A stretch of DNA of 64,000 nucleotides from Micromonospora wenchangensis (lineage in GTDB: Bacteria; Actinomycetota; Actinomycetes; Mycobacteriales; Micromonosporaceae): contig NZ_MZMV01000001.1 in assembly GCF_002210435.1 (NCBI RefSeq), positions 264,187 to 328,186 of the forward strand. Reading direction: 5' to 3'. Under the pieces are notes generated by a model. It was not told the origin of the DNA and did not search any database. It saw nothing but the letters and a program-made list of their open reading frames with translations. This document shows, in pieces, positions 23,903 to 33,201 of the stretch (positions are counted from its first letter, which is position 1; each line of letters starts with the position of its first letter). The translations under genes were made by a program, and so were the position numbers.

Positions 23903-25201
23903 TCAGCCCCGGTAGCTCCAGGCCCCGGCGGGCCGGGCCGGTGTCAGGACCGGCACCGGCACCGCACGGCGGCGACGCAGCAGCAGCGACAGCAGGGCGG
24001 CGCCGACCGAGAGCGCCCCGGCCGCGTACCAGGCCGGCGCGTAGTCACCGAGCCGGTCGCGGACCAGGCCGGCGGCGGTCGCCGCGAACGCCGCCCCGAA
24101 CTGGTGCGCGGCGAAGACCCAACCGAAGACCACCGCCGCCGAGTCGCCGAAGTACTCCCGGCACAGCGCCACCGTCGGCGGCACGGTCGCCACCCAGTCC
24201 AGGCCGTAGAAGACGACGAAGACCAGCATGCTCGGCCCGGTGCCGCCGGTGAACAGGGCGGGCAGCAGCAACAACGACAGCCCGCGCAGGCCGTAGTAGC
24301 CGGCCAGCAGCAGCCGGCTGTCCATCCGGTCGGTGAGCCAGCCCGAGGCGACGACCCCGACGATGTCGAACAGGCCGACCAGGGCGAGCAGGCCCGCCGC
24401 CGTGGTCTGCGGCATGCCGTGGTCGTGCGCGGCCGGCACGAAGTGGGTGCCGACCAGGCCGTTCGTGGTCGCCCCGCAGATCGCGAAGCCGCCCGCGAGC
24501 AGCCAGAACGGGCGGGTCCGGGCGGCGGCGGTGAACGCGGCCACCGCCCGCGCGGCGGCCCCGCCGGCCGACGGCGGCCGGGGCGTCACCGCGGTCGCGC
24601 CGTAGGCGGGCAGGCCGAGATCCGCCGGGTGTTCCCGCAGCCACCGGGCCACCAACGGGACGACCGCGAGCGCCGCCCCGGCCACCACCAGCGCGGCCGC
24701 ACGCCAGCCGTGGTCGCGGACCAGCACCGCGAGCAGCGGCAGGAAGACCAGCTGGCCGGCGGCCCCACCGGCGGTGAGCACCCCGGTGACCAGCCCCCGG
24801 CGGTGGACGAACCAGCGCCCGGTGACGGTGGCGACGAACGCCAGCGCCATCGAGCCGGTGCCCAGCCCGACCAGGACGCCCCAGCAGAGGACGAGTTGCC
24901 AGCTCGCCGTCATGAAGACGGTCAGGCCGCTGCCGAGCGCCACCAGCGCCAGCGCGCCGGCCACCACCCGACGGATGCCGAACCGGTCCATCAGGGCGGC
25001 GGCGAACGGCGCGGTCAGGCCGTAGAGCAGCAGGTTGACCGAGACGGCGGCGGAGATGGTGGCCAGCGGCCAGCGGAACTCGGCGTGCAGCGGGTGCAGC
25101 AGCACCGACGGGGTGGCGCGGAAGCCGGCCGCGCCGACCAGCGCGACGAAGGCGACGGCGGCTACGGTCCAGGCCGGGTGGAGACGACGGGCTCGGGTCA
25201 C
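23903..25201 (-). CDS. MFS transporter
   Basis: A 432-residue protein with 12 predicted membrane spans, typical of the major facilitator superfamily. The conserved inter-helix motif appears as MDRFGIRRVVAG between spans 2 and 3, and again as LTDRMDSRLLLAG in the second half. It resembles the oxalate/formate- or monocarboxylate-type branch. GTG 25201 is preferred, because ATG 25252 would leave only 19 bp to the divergent gene. It may be controlled by the divergent GlxA-type regulator. The substrate is unknown. Confidence 0.8.
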   Translation of the reverse strand: MTRARRLHPAWTVAAVAFVALVGAAGFRATPSVLLHPLHAEFRWPLATISAAVSVNLLLYGLTAPFAAALMDRFGIRRVVAGALALVALGSGLTVFMTASWQLVLCWGVLVGLGTGSMALAFVATVTGRWFVHRRGLVTGVLTAGGAAGQLVFLPLLAVLVRDHGWRAAALVVAGAALAVVPLVARWLREHPADLGLPAYGATAVTPRPPSAGGAAARAVAAFTAAARTRPFWLLAGGFAICGATTNGLVGTHFVPAAHDHGMPQTTAAGLLALVGLFDIVGVVASGWLTDRMDSRLLLAGYYGLRGLSLLLLPALFTGGTGPSMLVFVVFYGLDWVATVPPTVALCREYFGDSAAVVFGWVFAAHQFGAAFAATAAGLVRDRLGDYAPAWYAAGALSVGAALLSLLLRRRRAVPVPVLTPARPAGAWSYRG

Positions 25202-25271
25202 GCTCCGAGTCTCGGGTACGCCCCGGCGACCGACGAGTGGCCGGAAAGCCATGGTGCGCAATAATCGGGCC

Positions 25272-26303
25272 ATGACCATCAGGCCGCACCGGATCGGTGT
25301 GCTCGCCCTCGACGGCGTGGTCGGCCTCGACCTGGGCACCCCGGCCCAGGTCTTCGGGGCCGCCCGTACCGCCGACCGACGCCCGCTCTACTCCGTCGAC
25401 ACCTGCACCCCGGGCGGCCGTCCGGTCCGCAGCTCCGCCGGTTTCCGGGTCCTCCCCGACCACGGGCTCGACCTGCTGGCCACCGTCGACACGGTGGTGG
25501 TGCCCGGCCTGCACGCCGGCCCGCCGATGACCGACGGCACGATCGACCCGGCGGTCACCGGCGCGCTGCGCGACGCCCACCACCGGGGCGCACGCATCAT
25601 GTCGATCTGCACGGGCGCGTTCGCGCTGGCCGCCGCCGGGCTGCTCGACGGACACCGGGCCACCACCCACTGGGCGCACGCCGACCGGTTCCGCCGGCTG
25701 TACCCGCAGGTCGACCTCGACCCGGACGTGCTGTTCATCGACTCCGGCCGGGTGCTCACCTCGGCCGGGGTGGCCGCCGGGATCGACCTGTGCCTGCACG
25801 TCGTGCGTGGCGACCACGGCAGCGAGGTGGCCAACCGGGCGGCCCGCCGGTGCGTGGTGCCGCCCTGGCGCGACGGCGGCCAGGCCCAGTACATCGAACG
25901 GCCCGTGCCGCGCACCCCGGCCAGCGGCACCGCGGCCACCCGGGAGTGGGCCCGGCAGCGGCTGCACGAACCGGTCGCCCTGCGGGAGTTGGCCGCCCAC
26001 GCCCGGATGAGCGTGCGCACCTTCACCAGGCACTTCCGCTCGGAGACCGGCCTGAGCCCGGCGCAGTGGCTGCTCCAGCAGCGCACCGACCACGCCCGGC
26101 TGCTGCTGGAGACCACCGACCTGGCCATCGACCAGGTGGCGCGGCGGGCCGGCTTCGGCACCACCGCCGCCCTGCGCCAACACCTGAACACCCGGATCGG
26201 CGTCTCCCCCTCGGCCTACCGGCGCACCTTCCGCCGCACCCCCGCCGCCGGGCCGCCCGGGGTGGAGTCAGGCGGGCTGCGGCTGGTCGCGGAGCATCCG
26301 TAG
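25272..26303 (+). CDS. GlxA-family AraC-type regulator with DJ-1/PfpI domain
   Basis: A 343-residue protein from ATG 25272. Residues 5-185 form a DJ-1/PfpI amidotransferase-like domain with the nucleophile-elbow Cys113 in MSICTGAF. Residues about 225-325 form an AraC double helix-turn-helix (LAAHARMSVRTFTRHFRS and onward, then GFGTTAALRQHLN). Such regulators usually control neighbouring metabolic or transport genes. The divergent MFS gene, 70 bp away, is the obvious candidate. Its 3' end overlaps the convergent DinB gene by 36 bp. Confidence 0.9.
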   Translation: MTIRPHRIGVLALDGVVGLDLGTPAQVFGAARTADRRPLYSVDTCTPGGRPVRSSAGFRVLPDHGLDLLATVDTVVVPGLHAGPPMTDGTIDPAVTGALRDAHHRGARIMSICTGAFALAAAGLLDGHRATTHWAHADRFRRLYPQVDLDPDVLFIDSGRVLTSAGVAAGIDLCLHVVRGDHGSEVANRAARRCVVPPWRDGGQAQYIERPVPRTPASGTAATREWARQRLHEPVALRELAAHARMSVRTFTRHFRSETGLSPAQWLLQQRTDHARLLLETTDLAIDQVARRAGFGTTAALRQHLNTRIGVSPSAYRRTFRRTPAAGPPGVESGGLRLVAEHP

Positions 26304-26735
26304 CTGCGCCAGGTGCCGGGGCAGGTGCACCCGGGCGTGCAGGTCGAGGGTGCGCGACCAGGGCAACGGCTCGTCGACGACCAGGTCGAAACCCTCCCGC
26401 AGGTGCGTCTCGACCGGGGTGTCGGCGGCCGGGCCGAGCCGGTCCACCAGGCCGCACAGCCGGCCGCTGGTGGCGCGCAGCAGGGTGGCCAGGCCGGGCA
26501 GCCCGCCGCACCGCTCGACCAGGGCGTCCAACTCGGGACGGTGCACCCCGGTCAGGTCGTAGTAGGCGAACGGCGCCCCGGCCAGCACCGCCTCGGTCGC
26601 CTCGCTCATCAGCTCGTCGTTGGCGACCAGGTGCGCCACGATCCGCTCCGCGTCCCACCCGCCCGGCGGGGCCGGCCGGAACCCGCCCGCCTCGACCTCG
26701 GCGAGCAGGCTCCGGTAGACCGCACGCAGCTCCAC
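26268..26735 (-). CDS. DinB / maleylpyruvate isomerase-like four-helix protein
   Basis: A 155-residue protein from GTG 26735. It has the metal-binding His pattern of the DinB_2/MDMPI fold: HLVANDELM near residue 37, and HARVHLPRHLAQL near the C-terminus. Members include mycothiol-dependent enzymes and uncharacterised damage-inducible proteins. The substrate cannot be assigned. The end overlaps that of the convergent AraC-type gene, which is unusual but the reading frame is clear. Confidence 0.7.
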   Translation of the reverse strand: MELRAVYRSLLAEVEAGGFRPAPPGGWDAERIVAHLVANDELMSEATEAVLAGAPFAYYDLTGVHRPELDALVERCGGLPGLATLLRATSGRLCGLVDRLGPAADTPVETHLREGFDLVVDEPLPWSRTLDLHARVHLPRHLAQLRMLRDQPQPA

Positions 26736-26829
26736 ACCCCCAGTCAACCCCGTACCACCGGGGCGGGTGGACGGTTGTGCCGCCGGGATCACCCGGACGG
26801 GCGGCCCGGTCCCCACCGGCCGGGCGGGG

Positions 26830-28785
26830 TCAGCGCCCGGAGCTGCGCCGGGAACGGAGGTAGTCGGAGACCACGTACTCGCCCAGGTCACCCAGGTCGG
26901 GGGTGAACAGGCGGCCCCGGGACCGGCGGGCCACCGCGTCCATGAACCGGCGCAGGCCCGGGTCCTCACCGAGCAGGAACAGGTTGAGCGTGACCCCGGC
27001 GCGGGCCAGCCGGTCCACCTCGTGGATGGTCGCCTCGACCGTCTCCGGCAGCGACGGCCAGTGGAAGTACGCCTCACCGTCGTCCGGGTCGAGGTGGGCG
27101 GTCGGCTCGCCGTCGGTGACCACCAGCACCACCGGCTCGGCCCCCGGATGCCGGCGCAGGTGCCGACCGGCCAGCCGCAGCGCGTGCTGGAGGTTGGTGC
27201 CCTGCCGCAGGTCCGGTTCGACCGCCGCCAACTCCTGCTGGGTCAACGGCACCGCCTCCAGACCGAACCCGACGATCTGCAACGCGTCCTGCGGGAACCG
27301 GGTCGCCATCAGGTGCGACAGCGCCAGCGCCGTCTGCTTCATCGGCCCCCACCGCCCCTGCGACACCATCGAGTACGACAGGTCCACGCAGAGCGCCACC
27401 GCCGCCGACGCCCGCCGTTCCGTCTCCACCACCTCGAAGTCCTCGACGGCGAGTTGCAGCGGCACGGTGGGGCCGGCCCTGCGCACCGCCCGGGTGAGCG
27501 TGCGCACCACGTCCAGGGGCTGCTCGTCGCCGTACTCCCACTGCCGGGACGCCCCGCTGACCTCGCCGGCCGCCCCGGCCGTACGCAGGTCGTGCTGGCC
27601 GCGCGGGCCGGCGGTGAGGTCGGCGAAGACCCGGCGCAGCGCGGTGCCGGCGAGTCGGCGCAGCGCCTTCGGGCTGAGCGTCAACCCGTCGGCGTCCCGG
27701 CTCACCCAGCCCTGCCGGCGCAGCTCCCGCTCCAGCTCCCGCAACCGGCGTACGTCGTCGGCGGCGTCGCGGCCCAGCGTGCGGGCGACCGCGTCGACGT
27801 CCACGTCGTCCAGGGTGGCCCCCGGGTGCTCCTGGTCGAGGGAGTCGAGCAGCTCGTCCAGCTCGGCGATCTCGTCCAGCGCCCCGGTGGCCTCGCCGTA
27901 ACCGAGCGGCTGGTCGCCCCGGACCCGCTCGCCGCGCTGCCAGTTCAGGTCGGGACGCAGCGCACGCAGGTGGCCGTCGAGGGCGGACAGCTCACCGGCG
28001 AGCCGGTCACCGAGCGACTGCCGCATCAGCCCGGCCAGCTCCTCGCGCTGCCGGTCGGACAGCGACCGCATCAGCCGCTCCCCCGCCGCCGCCCGACGGG
28101 CCAGCACGTCGACCAACTCGTCGACGGTGCCCGGCTGCTCCGGGAAGAACTCGCCGTGCCGGCGCATGAACTCGGCGAACGCGTCGGTGGTGTCCTCCGC
28201 GCGGGTGTGCCGGGCCAGCAGGTCGTTGAGGTCCCGCATCATCTCGGCGAGCTGCGCCTGCACCGCCGGGTCACCGGCGGCCCGCGCCGCGTCCCGCAGC
28301 CCGGCGAACCGCTGCTCCAGCACCTCGCCGCGCAGCCCGTCGAGAATCCGCTGGTACGCCTGCCGGGCCTCGTCGCTGGTCCACCGGTACCCGGCCAGCT
28401 CCTGCACCGCGCGGGCGGTGGAGCGGGGCAGGTTGTCCAGCACCGTCTCGGCGAACCGGGCGTCGTCGTCGGTGCGCCCGCGCAGCGCGTCCCGTTCCGC
28501 CGCGAGGGCCTGGTCGAGCAGTGCCCGGGACCGGGTCACCGCCCCGTCCAGGTCACCCCGGCGCAGCGCCTCCCGCCGCAGCCGGCGGGCGCGGGCGGCC
28601 AGGTCGTCCAGGCCGCCCCGGTTGTTCGGCCCCCGGCGCAGCAGGTCACGCAGCGCCTCCCGGAGGCTGCCGCCGGCCAGCACCTCCGCGCCGACGGAGT
28701 CCACGGCGGCACGCACGTCGTACGGCGGGGCGAGCGGGTCGGGGCCGCCCTGCCACTGGCCGTACCGGAACCGGTTGCCGGCCAT
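26830..28785 (-). CDS. VWA-domain protein partnered with a MoxR-type ATPase
   Basis: A 651-residue protein. The first 450 residues are helical and charged. Residues about 455-640 form a von Willebrand A domain with an intact metal site, DxSxS at Asp468-Ser470-Ser472 (VDLSYSM), then TDGEPTAH. It starts 2 nt after the MoxR-like ATPase stop, so the two are one operon. By analogy with MoxR-VWA and Mg-chelatase BchI/BchD pairs, the two would form an ATP-driven remodelling or metal-insertion complex. The client is unknown. Confidence 0.85.
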   Translation of the reverse strand: MAGNRFRYGQWQGGPDPLAPPYDVRAAVDSVGAEVLAGGSLREALRDLLRRGPNNRGGLDDLAARARRLRREALRRGDLDGAVTRSRALLDQALAAERDALRGRTDDDARFAETVLDNLPRSTARAVQELAGYRWTSDEARQAYQRILDGLRGEVLEQRFAGLRDAARAAGDPAVQAQLAEMMRDLNDLLARHTRAEDTTDAFAEFMRRHGEFFPEQPGTVDELVDVLARRAAAGERLMRSLSDRQREELAGLMRQSLGDRLAGELSALDGHLRALRPDLNWQRGERVRGDQPLGYGEATGALDEIAELDELLDSLDQEHPGATLDDVDVDAVARTLGRDAADDVRRLRELERELRRQGWVSRDADGLTLSPKALRRLAGTALRRVFADLTAGPRGQHDLRTAGAAGEVSGASRQWEYGDEQPLDVVRTLTRAVRRAGPTVPLQLAVEDFEVVETERRASAAVALCVDLSYSMVSQGRWGPMKQTALALSHLMATRFPQDALQIVGFGLEAVPLTQQELAAVEPDLRQGTNLQHALRLAGRHLRRHPGAEPVVLVVTDGEPTAHLDPDDGEAYFHWPSLPETVEATIHEVDRLARAGVTLNLFLLGEDPGLRRFMDAVARRSRGRLFTPDLGDLGEYVVSDYLRSRRSSGR

Positions 28786-28787
28786 GC

Positions 28788-30251
28788 TCAGCTCCGACCG
28801 CCGTAGACGGTCCGACCCGACTCGGTGACGTCCTTGCCGAGCCGGCGGGTCAGGTGCAGCCCCTCCAGCACGAACTCGACCCCGGCGGCGGCCTGCTCCG
28901 GGGTGGGCGCGTCACCCAGCCCCAACCGGTCAAGCGCCTTGGCCAGCCCCGGCACGGTGCCGACCTGGCGCAGCAGTTCCGCCGAGGCGACCAGCTCCCC
29001 GGTCTCGATCACCGCCCCCTCGGCGACCAGCGCGGTGAACCCGGACAGGTCCAGTCCGGCCAGCCGGGCCCGGAACGTCTCGGCGGTCGCGGTGCGCAGC
29101 AGGTGGGCCAGGATCTCGGTCTCCCGCCCCTCCTCGCCGCTCTCGAACTCCACCTTGCCGCGCAACGTCGAGGTCACCGACACGGCGTCGCCGACCCGGG
29201 CGACCGGTGCCTCGGGCCGTACCGTGGCGTCGCCGTCGGCCGGCGCGGCACCGGCGAGCAGGCCGGCGCGGCGCAACGCGGCGGCGGCGACGGTCTCGGC
29301 GGCGGCGATGGCGAACCGGGCGGAGACCCCGGAGCGCGGGTCCACCGACGACGACTCGCGCACCGCGCGGGCGAACCGGGCCAGCACCTCCAGCACGTGC
29401 TCCGGCACCTCGGCGACCAGGTCGGCCTCCTGCCTGATCAGCGCCAGCTCCAGCTCCAGGTCGACCGGGTAGTGGGTGCGGACCTCCGCGCCGAACCGGT
29501 CCTTGAGCGGGGTGATGATCCGGCCCCGGTTGGTGTAGTCCTCCGGGTTGGCGCTGGCCACCAGGAACAGGTCCAACGGCAGGCGGAGCTGGTAGCCGCG
29601 GACCTGGATGTCCCGCTCCTCCAGCACGTTGAGCAGCGCCACCTGGATGCGTTCGGCCAGGTCGGGCAGCTCGTTGACGGCGAAGATCCCCCGGTTGGTG
29701 CGGGGCACCAGCCCGAAGTGGATGGTCTCCGGGTCGCCAAGGGTACGCCCCTGGGCCAGCCGGATCGGGTCGACGTCACCGATCAGGTCACCGACGCTGG
29801 TGTCCGGGGTGGCCAGCTTCTCGCCGTAGCGCATCGAGCGGTGCAGCCAGCCGACCGGCAGGTCGTCGCCGGCCTCGGCGACCAGCGCGCGGGAGGCCGG
29901 GGTGAGCGGGTGCAGCGGGTGCTCGTTGAGCACCGAGCCGGGCAGCACCGGGGTCCACTCGTCGAGCAGCGCCACCAGCGAACGGATGAGTCGGGTCTTG
30001 CCCTGGCCGCGTTCGCCGAGCAGCACCATGTCGTGGCCGGCGAGCAACGCGCGCTCGACCTCGGGCAGCACGCTGTCGTCGTAGCCGACGATGCCGGGGA
30101 AACGGTCCTCGCCGGAGCGCATCCGGGCCAGGAGGTTATGGCGGAGTTCCTGCTTGACGGTCTGGTACCGGTGTCCGGCGGCGCGCAGTGCGCCGAGGGT
30201 GCCCGGCAGGTCGGCGGGCGGGACCGGGAGAGCCTGGTTGGGCGCAGTCAC
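28788..30251 (-). CDS. MoxR/Mg-chelatase-type AAA+ ATPase
   Basis: A 487-residue protein. Walker A is GERGQGKT (residues 79-86). The sensor region includes RGIFAVNELPDL and ASANPEDYTNRGRIITPLKDRF, as in magnesium-chelatase subunit I-like proteins. GTG 30251 (VTAPNQ) or GTG 30260 could be the start; neither has a strong ribosome site. Together with the adjacent VWA gene it forms a classic ATPase/adaptor pair. No porphyrin or cobalamin gene is near, so a chelatase role is not implied. Confidence 0.85.
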   Translation of the reverse strand: MTAPNQALPVPPADLPGTLGALRAAGHRYQTVKQELRHNLLARMRSGEDRFPGIVGYDDSVLPEVERALLAGHDMVLLGERGQGKTRLIRSLVALLDEWTPVLPGSVLNEHPLHPLTPASRALVAEAGDDLPVGWLHRSMRYGEKLATPDTSVGDLIGDVDPIRLAQGRTLGDPETIHFGLVPRTNRGIFAVNELPDLAERIQVALLNVLEERDIQVRGYQLRLPLDLFLVASANPEDYTNRGRIITPLKDRFGAEVRTHYPVDLELELALIRQEADLVAEVPEHVLEVLARFARAVRESSSVDPRSGVSARFAIAAAETVAAAALRRAGLLAGAAPADGDATVRPEAPVARVGDAVSVTSTLRGKVEFESGEEGRETEILAHLLRTATAETFRARLAGLDLSGFTALVAEGAVIETGELVASAELLRQVGTVPGLAKALDRLGLGDAPTPEQAAAGVEFVLEGLHLTRRLGKDVTESGRTVYGGRS

Positions 30252-30306
30252 CCGACCCACGCTAGCGCGCTCGGGTGGCCGGCGGTTGCCTTCGTCGGGT
30301 TGGCCG

Positions 30307-30804
30307 TCAGCGGTGGTCGGCGACGTACCGCTGCGGGTCCTTGTCGGCGAAGCGCAGGTTGCGGCCGGACCTGTGCTCGCCGTAGAAGGTCAGCCAGCGG
30401 GCGCCCAGCTCGGCCCGCAGCTCGACGGAGGCGTGGCGGCGGAAGTCCGGCAGCGCCTCGTCCTCCTCCTCGGCGAGGTGTTCGCTGTTCTCCCGGCGGG
30501 CCTGCCGCACCGCCGCCCACCACTCGTCGGAGCCGACCGGATGCCGCTTCGACTCGGCGATCGCGTCGCGGATCTTGTTGTGGTCACCGATCGCGTCCGC
30601 GGTCTCGTCCTCGCCGTCGTCGCCGTGCCGGACCAGGTGCGGGTAGAGGATCGCCTCCTCCGCCTCGGCGTGGACGTCCAGGTGCAGGGCGAGCGCATCC
30701 CAGACCGCGAGCAGTTCCGCGTCGTCGCGGGCGTCGTCCAGGCGGGCGAACCCGCGCCGGAAGGCGGCGTGGTCGTCCAGGATCAGCGCGGTGATGTCGT
30801 CCAT
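30307..30804 (-). CDS. Hemerythrin-like (HHE) domain protein
   Basis: A 165-residue protein from ATG 30804 (MDDITALIL). It has the HHE metal ligands in order: DDHAAFRRGF, then HLDVHAEAEEAILYPHL, DHNKIRDAI, and HLAEEEDEALPDF. It would carry a di-iron centre and bind oxygen or nitric oxide, or act in iron or redox sensing. A frame extending 24 codons upstream is rejected for lack of coding signal. It is divergent from an aldo-keto reductase gene, 164 bp away. Confidence 0.9.
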   Translation of the reverse strand: MDDITALILDDHAAFRRGFARLDDARDDAELLAVWDALALHLDVHAEAEEAILYPHLVRHGDDGEDETADAIGDHNKIRDAIAESKRHPVGSDEWWAAVRQARRENSEHLAEEEDEALPDFRRHASVELRAELGARWLTFYGEHRSGRNLRFADKDPQRYVADHR

Positions 30805-30968
30805 GATCGGTTCACTTCCCCCATGTCGGGCGGCAGGTGGCGCTGCCCGAAGGTACCCCGGCCGACCGGCCGGCATGCCCGTCTTGCCGGGCCGACCTCG
30901 GAGCCGACCCGCCCCGGGCTGCCCGGCACCCGGCCGGCGGCGTCCCCGGCCGCACTAGGGTCGAGATC

Positions 30969-31958
30969 ATGACCTACCTCGCCGCGGACGACCGCTACGA
31001 CCAGATGACCTACCGCCGCAGCGGGCGCAGCGGCCTGCGACTGCCCGCCCTCTCGCTCGGGCTGTGGCACAACTTCGGGCCGGACCGGCCGTTCGACCGG
31101 CAGCGGGACACCGTCCGCCGGGCGTTCGACCTCGGCATCACCCACTTCGACCTGGCCAACAACTACGGCCCGCCGCCCGGCGCGGCGGAGGAGGCGTTCG
31201 GCCGGCTGCTCGCCACCGACCTGAAGCCGTACCGGGACGAGTTGGTCGTGTCCAGCAAGGCCGGCTACCTGATGTGGCCCGGCCCGTACGGCGAGTGGGG
31301 TTCCCGCAAGTACCTGATCTCCTCGCTGGACCAGTCACTGCGCCGGATGGGGCTGGACCACGTCGACATCTTCTACTCCCACCGCTTCGACCCGGACACC
31401 CCGCTGGAGGAGACCATGGGGGCGCTGGACGCCATCGTCCGGTCCGGCCGGGCGCTCTACGTCGGCGTCTCCAACTACGACTCGGAGCAGACCCGGCGGG
31501 CCGCCGCGATCCTGCGTGACCTGGGCACCCCTCTGCTGATCAACCAGCCGTCGTACTCGATGGTGAACCGGTGGACCGAGGACGACGGGCTACTCGACAC
31601 GCTGGCCGAGGTCGGCGCGGGCTGCATCGCGTACAGCCCGCTGGCCCAGGGGCTGCTCACCGACCGTTACCTCGACGGCATCCCGGCCGACTCCCGGGTC
31701 CGCACCAGCGTCTTCCTCGACGAGAGCGACGTGACCGACGAGAAGCTGACCACCGTCCGGGGCCTCGCCGGGATCGCCGAGCGGCGGGGACAGACGCTGG
31801 CCCAGCTCGCCCTGGCCTGGGCGCTGCGCGACCTCCGGATGACCAGCCTGATCATCGGGGCGAGCAGCGTGGCCCAGTTGGAGGGCAACGTCGCCGCCCT
31901 GGGCCACCTCGACCTCACCCCCGACGACCTCACCGAGATCGACCGCCTCCTCCCCTGA
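30969..31958 (+). CDS. Aldo-keto reductase, YghZ/L-glyceraldehyde-3-phosphate reductase type
   Basis: A 329-residue TIM-barrel oxidoreductase. The catalytic tetrad is present: Asp61, Tyr66 (FDLANNYG), Lys97 (VVSSKAGY) and His138 (FYSHRFD). The C-terminal IIGASSVAQLEGN binds the NADP phosphate. The insert YLMWPGPYGEWGSRKYL after the Lys is a mark of the YghZ (AKR14) branch, which reduces L-glyceraldehyde 3-phosphate and other aldehydes in detoxification. Start ATG 30969. Confidence 0.9.
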   Translation: MTYLAADDRYDQMTYRRSGRSGLRLPALSLGLWHNFGPDRPFDRQRDTVRRAFDLGITHFDLANNYGPPPGAAEEAFGRLLATDLKPYRDELVVSSKAGYLMWPGPYGEWGSRKYLISSLDQSLRRMGLDHVDIFYSHRFDPDTPLEETMGALDAIVRSGRALYVGVSNYDSEQTRRAAAILRDLGTPLLINQPSYSMVNRWTEDDGLLDTLAEVGAGCIAYSPLAQGLLTDRYLDGIPADSRVRTSVFLDESDVTDEKLTTVRGLAGIAERRGQTLAQLALAWALRDLRMTSLIIGASSVAQLEGNVAALGHLDLTPDDLTEIDRLLP

Positions 31959-32030
31959 CCCGGGCCCGCCCCACGCCGGGCCGGCCGGGTCCGGGCCGGG
32001 CCGGCGGGTCAGGGCTGTTGGGTCGGAGTT

Positions 32031-32056
32031 GCGGTATCCGGGCCGGGTGATACCGC
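32031..32056. terminator. 8-bp hairpin between convergent AKR and LPMO genes
   Basis: GCGGTATC (32031-32038) pairs with GATACCGC (32049-32056) around a 10-nt GC-rich loop. It lies in the 167-bp spacer between two gene ends. Confidence 0.5.
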
Positions 32057-32125
32057 TGCCGGGCCGACGTTGTGCCGATCATGCGGGCGGGTTGATCTTG
32101 CAGGGGCGGGGCGGCCCGGCGGGGG

Positions 32126-33076
32126 TCACCAGACGCGGCGGCGGCCGGCCCGGTGGTTACGGACGCCGCAGGGGCGACCGGGCGGGACGGGTGCCGGGCG
32201 GCGCAGCCGGGTCGCCACCAGCGCCACCAGCAGCACGGTCACCACCACCGCCGCACCCACCACCAGTCGGAGGTTGCCGCCGCCGACCTGGGTCACCGAC
32301 GCCACCGGTACGCCCGCCTCCCCGGCGGAGCCGTCGTCGCCGGCCGGAGTCGCCCCGGCGGAGGCGACCTGGTCCGGGCCGGCGTCGGTCGTCGTGCCGT
32401 CGGTCGGGGCGGCGGCCGGGGCGGAGTCGACCGGGGTGGCCGCCAACACGCCGCCGGCGGGGCGGAACAGCACGTCGGAGCAGGAGTAGTAGGTGTCCGG
32501 GGTGTCGGAGTTCTGCCACACCGTGTAGATCAGGTGCCGCCCGGTCAACCCGGCGGGCAGCCGCCCCGGGATCTGGTACGACCCGTCCCGCAGCGGCGGG
32601 TCGGTCACCGACAGGAACGGGATCGTGTCGAGATCCGCCCAGCGCAGCGGGGTCCGCGGGTCGTACCCGGAGCGGGTGGTGTAGAGCCGGAAGGTGCCCT
32701 TGTGCGGGATGGTGCCCCGGTAGCGGAACGTGTACCTCGCCCCGGCGGTCAGCTCGGTCGCCGGCCAGTCCGCCCGCGCCAGGTCCAGCCCCCGGTAGGC
32801 CGACAGCCCGCCGCTGCACAACTCGCCGTCCGGGATGCGCTGCCGGTCGCGGCCGTTGACGCCGTACACCCGGATGTTGTCCCATTCGCGCACCGCCGCG
32901 CCGGCCGACACCGCCGCCAGGCAGGCGGGCGTCGAGACGTGCGGCCCCTCCGGGCCACAGGCCGCCGAGCGGCTCAACGGGCTGGTCGGTGCGCCGTGCG
33001 CGGCGGCAGGGGCCGCATCGAGCAGCACGGTCACCGCCACGACCGCGAGGGCGGCGAGCGTTGCGCGTACGGTCAT
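32126..33076 (-). CDS. AA10 lytic polysaccharide monooxygenase with C-terminal membrane anchor
   Basis: A 316-residue protein from ATG 33076, with GGGAGGTCGACCAG upstream. The signal peptide ends so that His27 becomes the mature N-terminus (AAA then HGAPTSP), as the copper histidine brace requires. The second brace His is His125 (GTIPHKGTF). The catalytic domain (27 to about 215) ends in the typical YTVWQNSDTPDTYYSCSDV. A Thr/Ala/Asp-rich linker follows, and one membrane span (about 272-296) with a basic tail anchors it. It would oxidise chitin or cellulose-like glycans at the cell surface. There is no carbohydrate-binding module. Confidence 0.9.
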   Translation of the reverse strand: MTVRATLAALAVVAVTVLLDAAPAAAHGAPTSPLSRSAACGPEGPHVSTPACLAAVSAGAAVREWDNIRVYGVNGRDRQRIPDGELCSGGLSAYRGLDLARADWPATELTAGARYTFRYRGTIPHKGTFRLYTTRSGYDPRTPLRWADLDTIPFLSVTDPPLRDGSYQIPGRLPAGLTGRHLIYTVWQNSDTPDTYYSCSDVLFRPAGGVLAATPVDSAPAAAPTDGTTTDAGPDQVASAGATPAGDDGSAGEAGVPVASVTQVGGGNLRLVVGAAVVVTVLLVALVATRLRRPAPVPPGRPCGVRNHRAGRRRVW

Positions 33077-33201
33077 CTGGTCGACCTCCCGCCCTTGGTA
33101 CGGACGCGGGCGGGCAAAGGTTCGACGGTACGGCGTGCGGGCCGGCGGCGGAGGGGCGGTTGCCTCTACAGTGACCGCACTTCCCGCATCTAGGAGCGTG
33201 C

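Noticed and set aside
28788..30251. Magnesium or cobalt chelatase subunit
   Set aside because: ATPase/VWA architecture is shared by many MoxR systems, and no tetrapyrrole or cobalamin genes are near.
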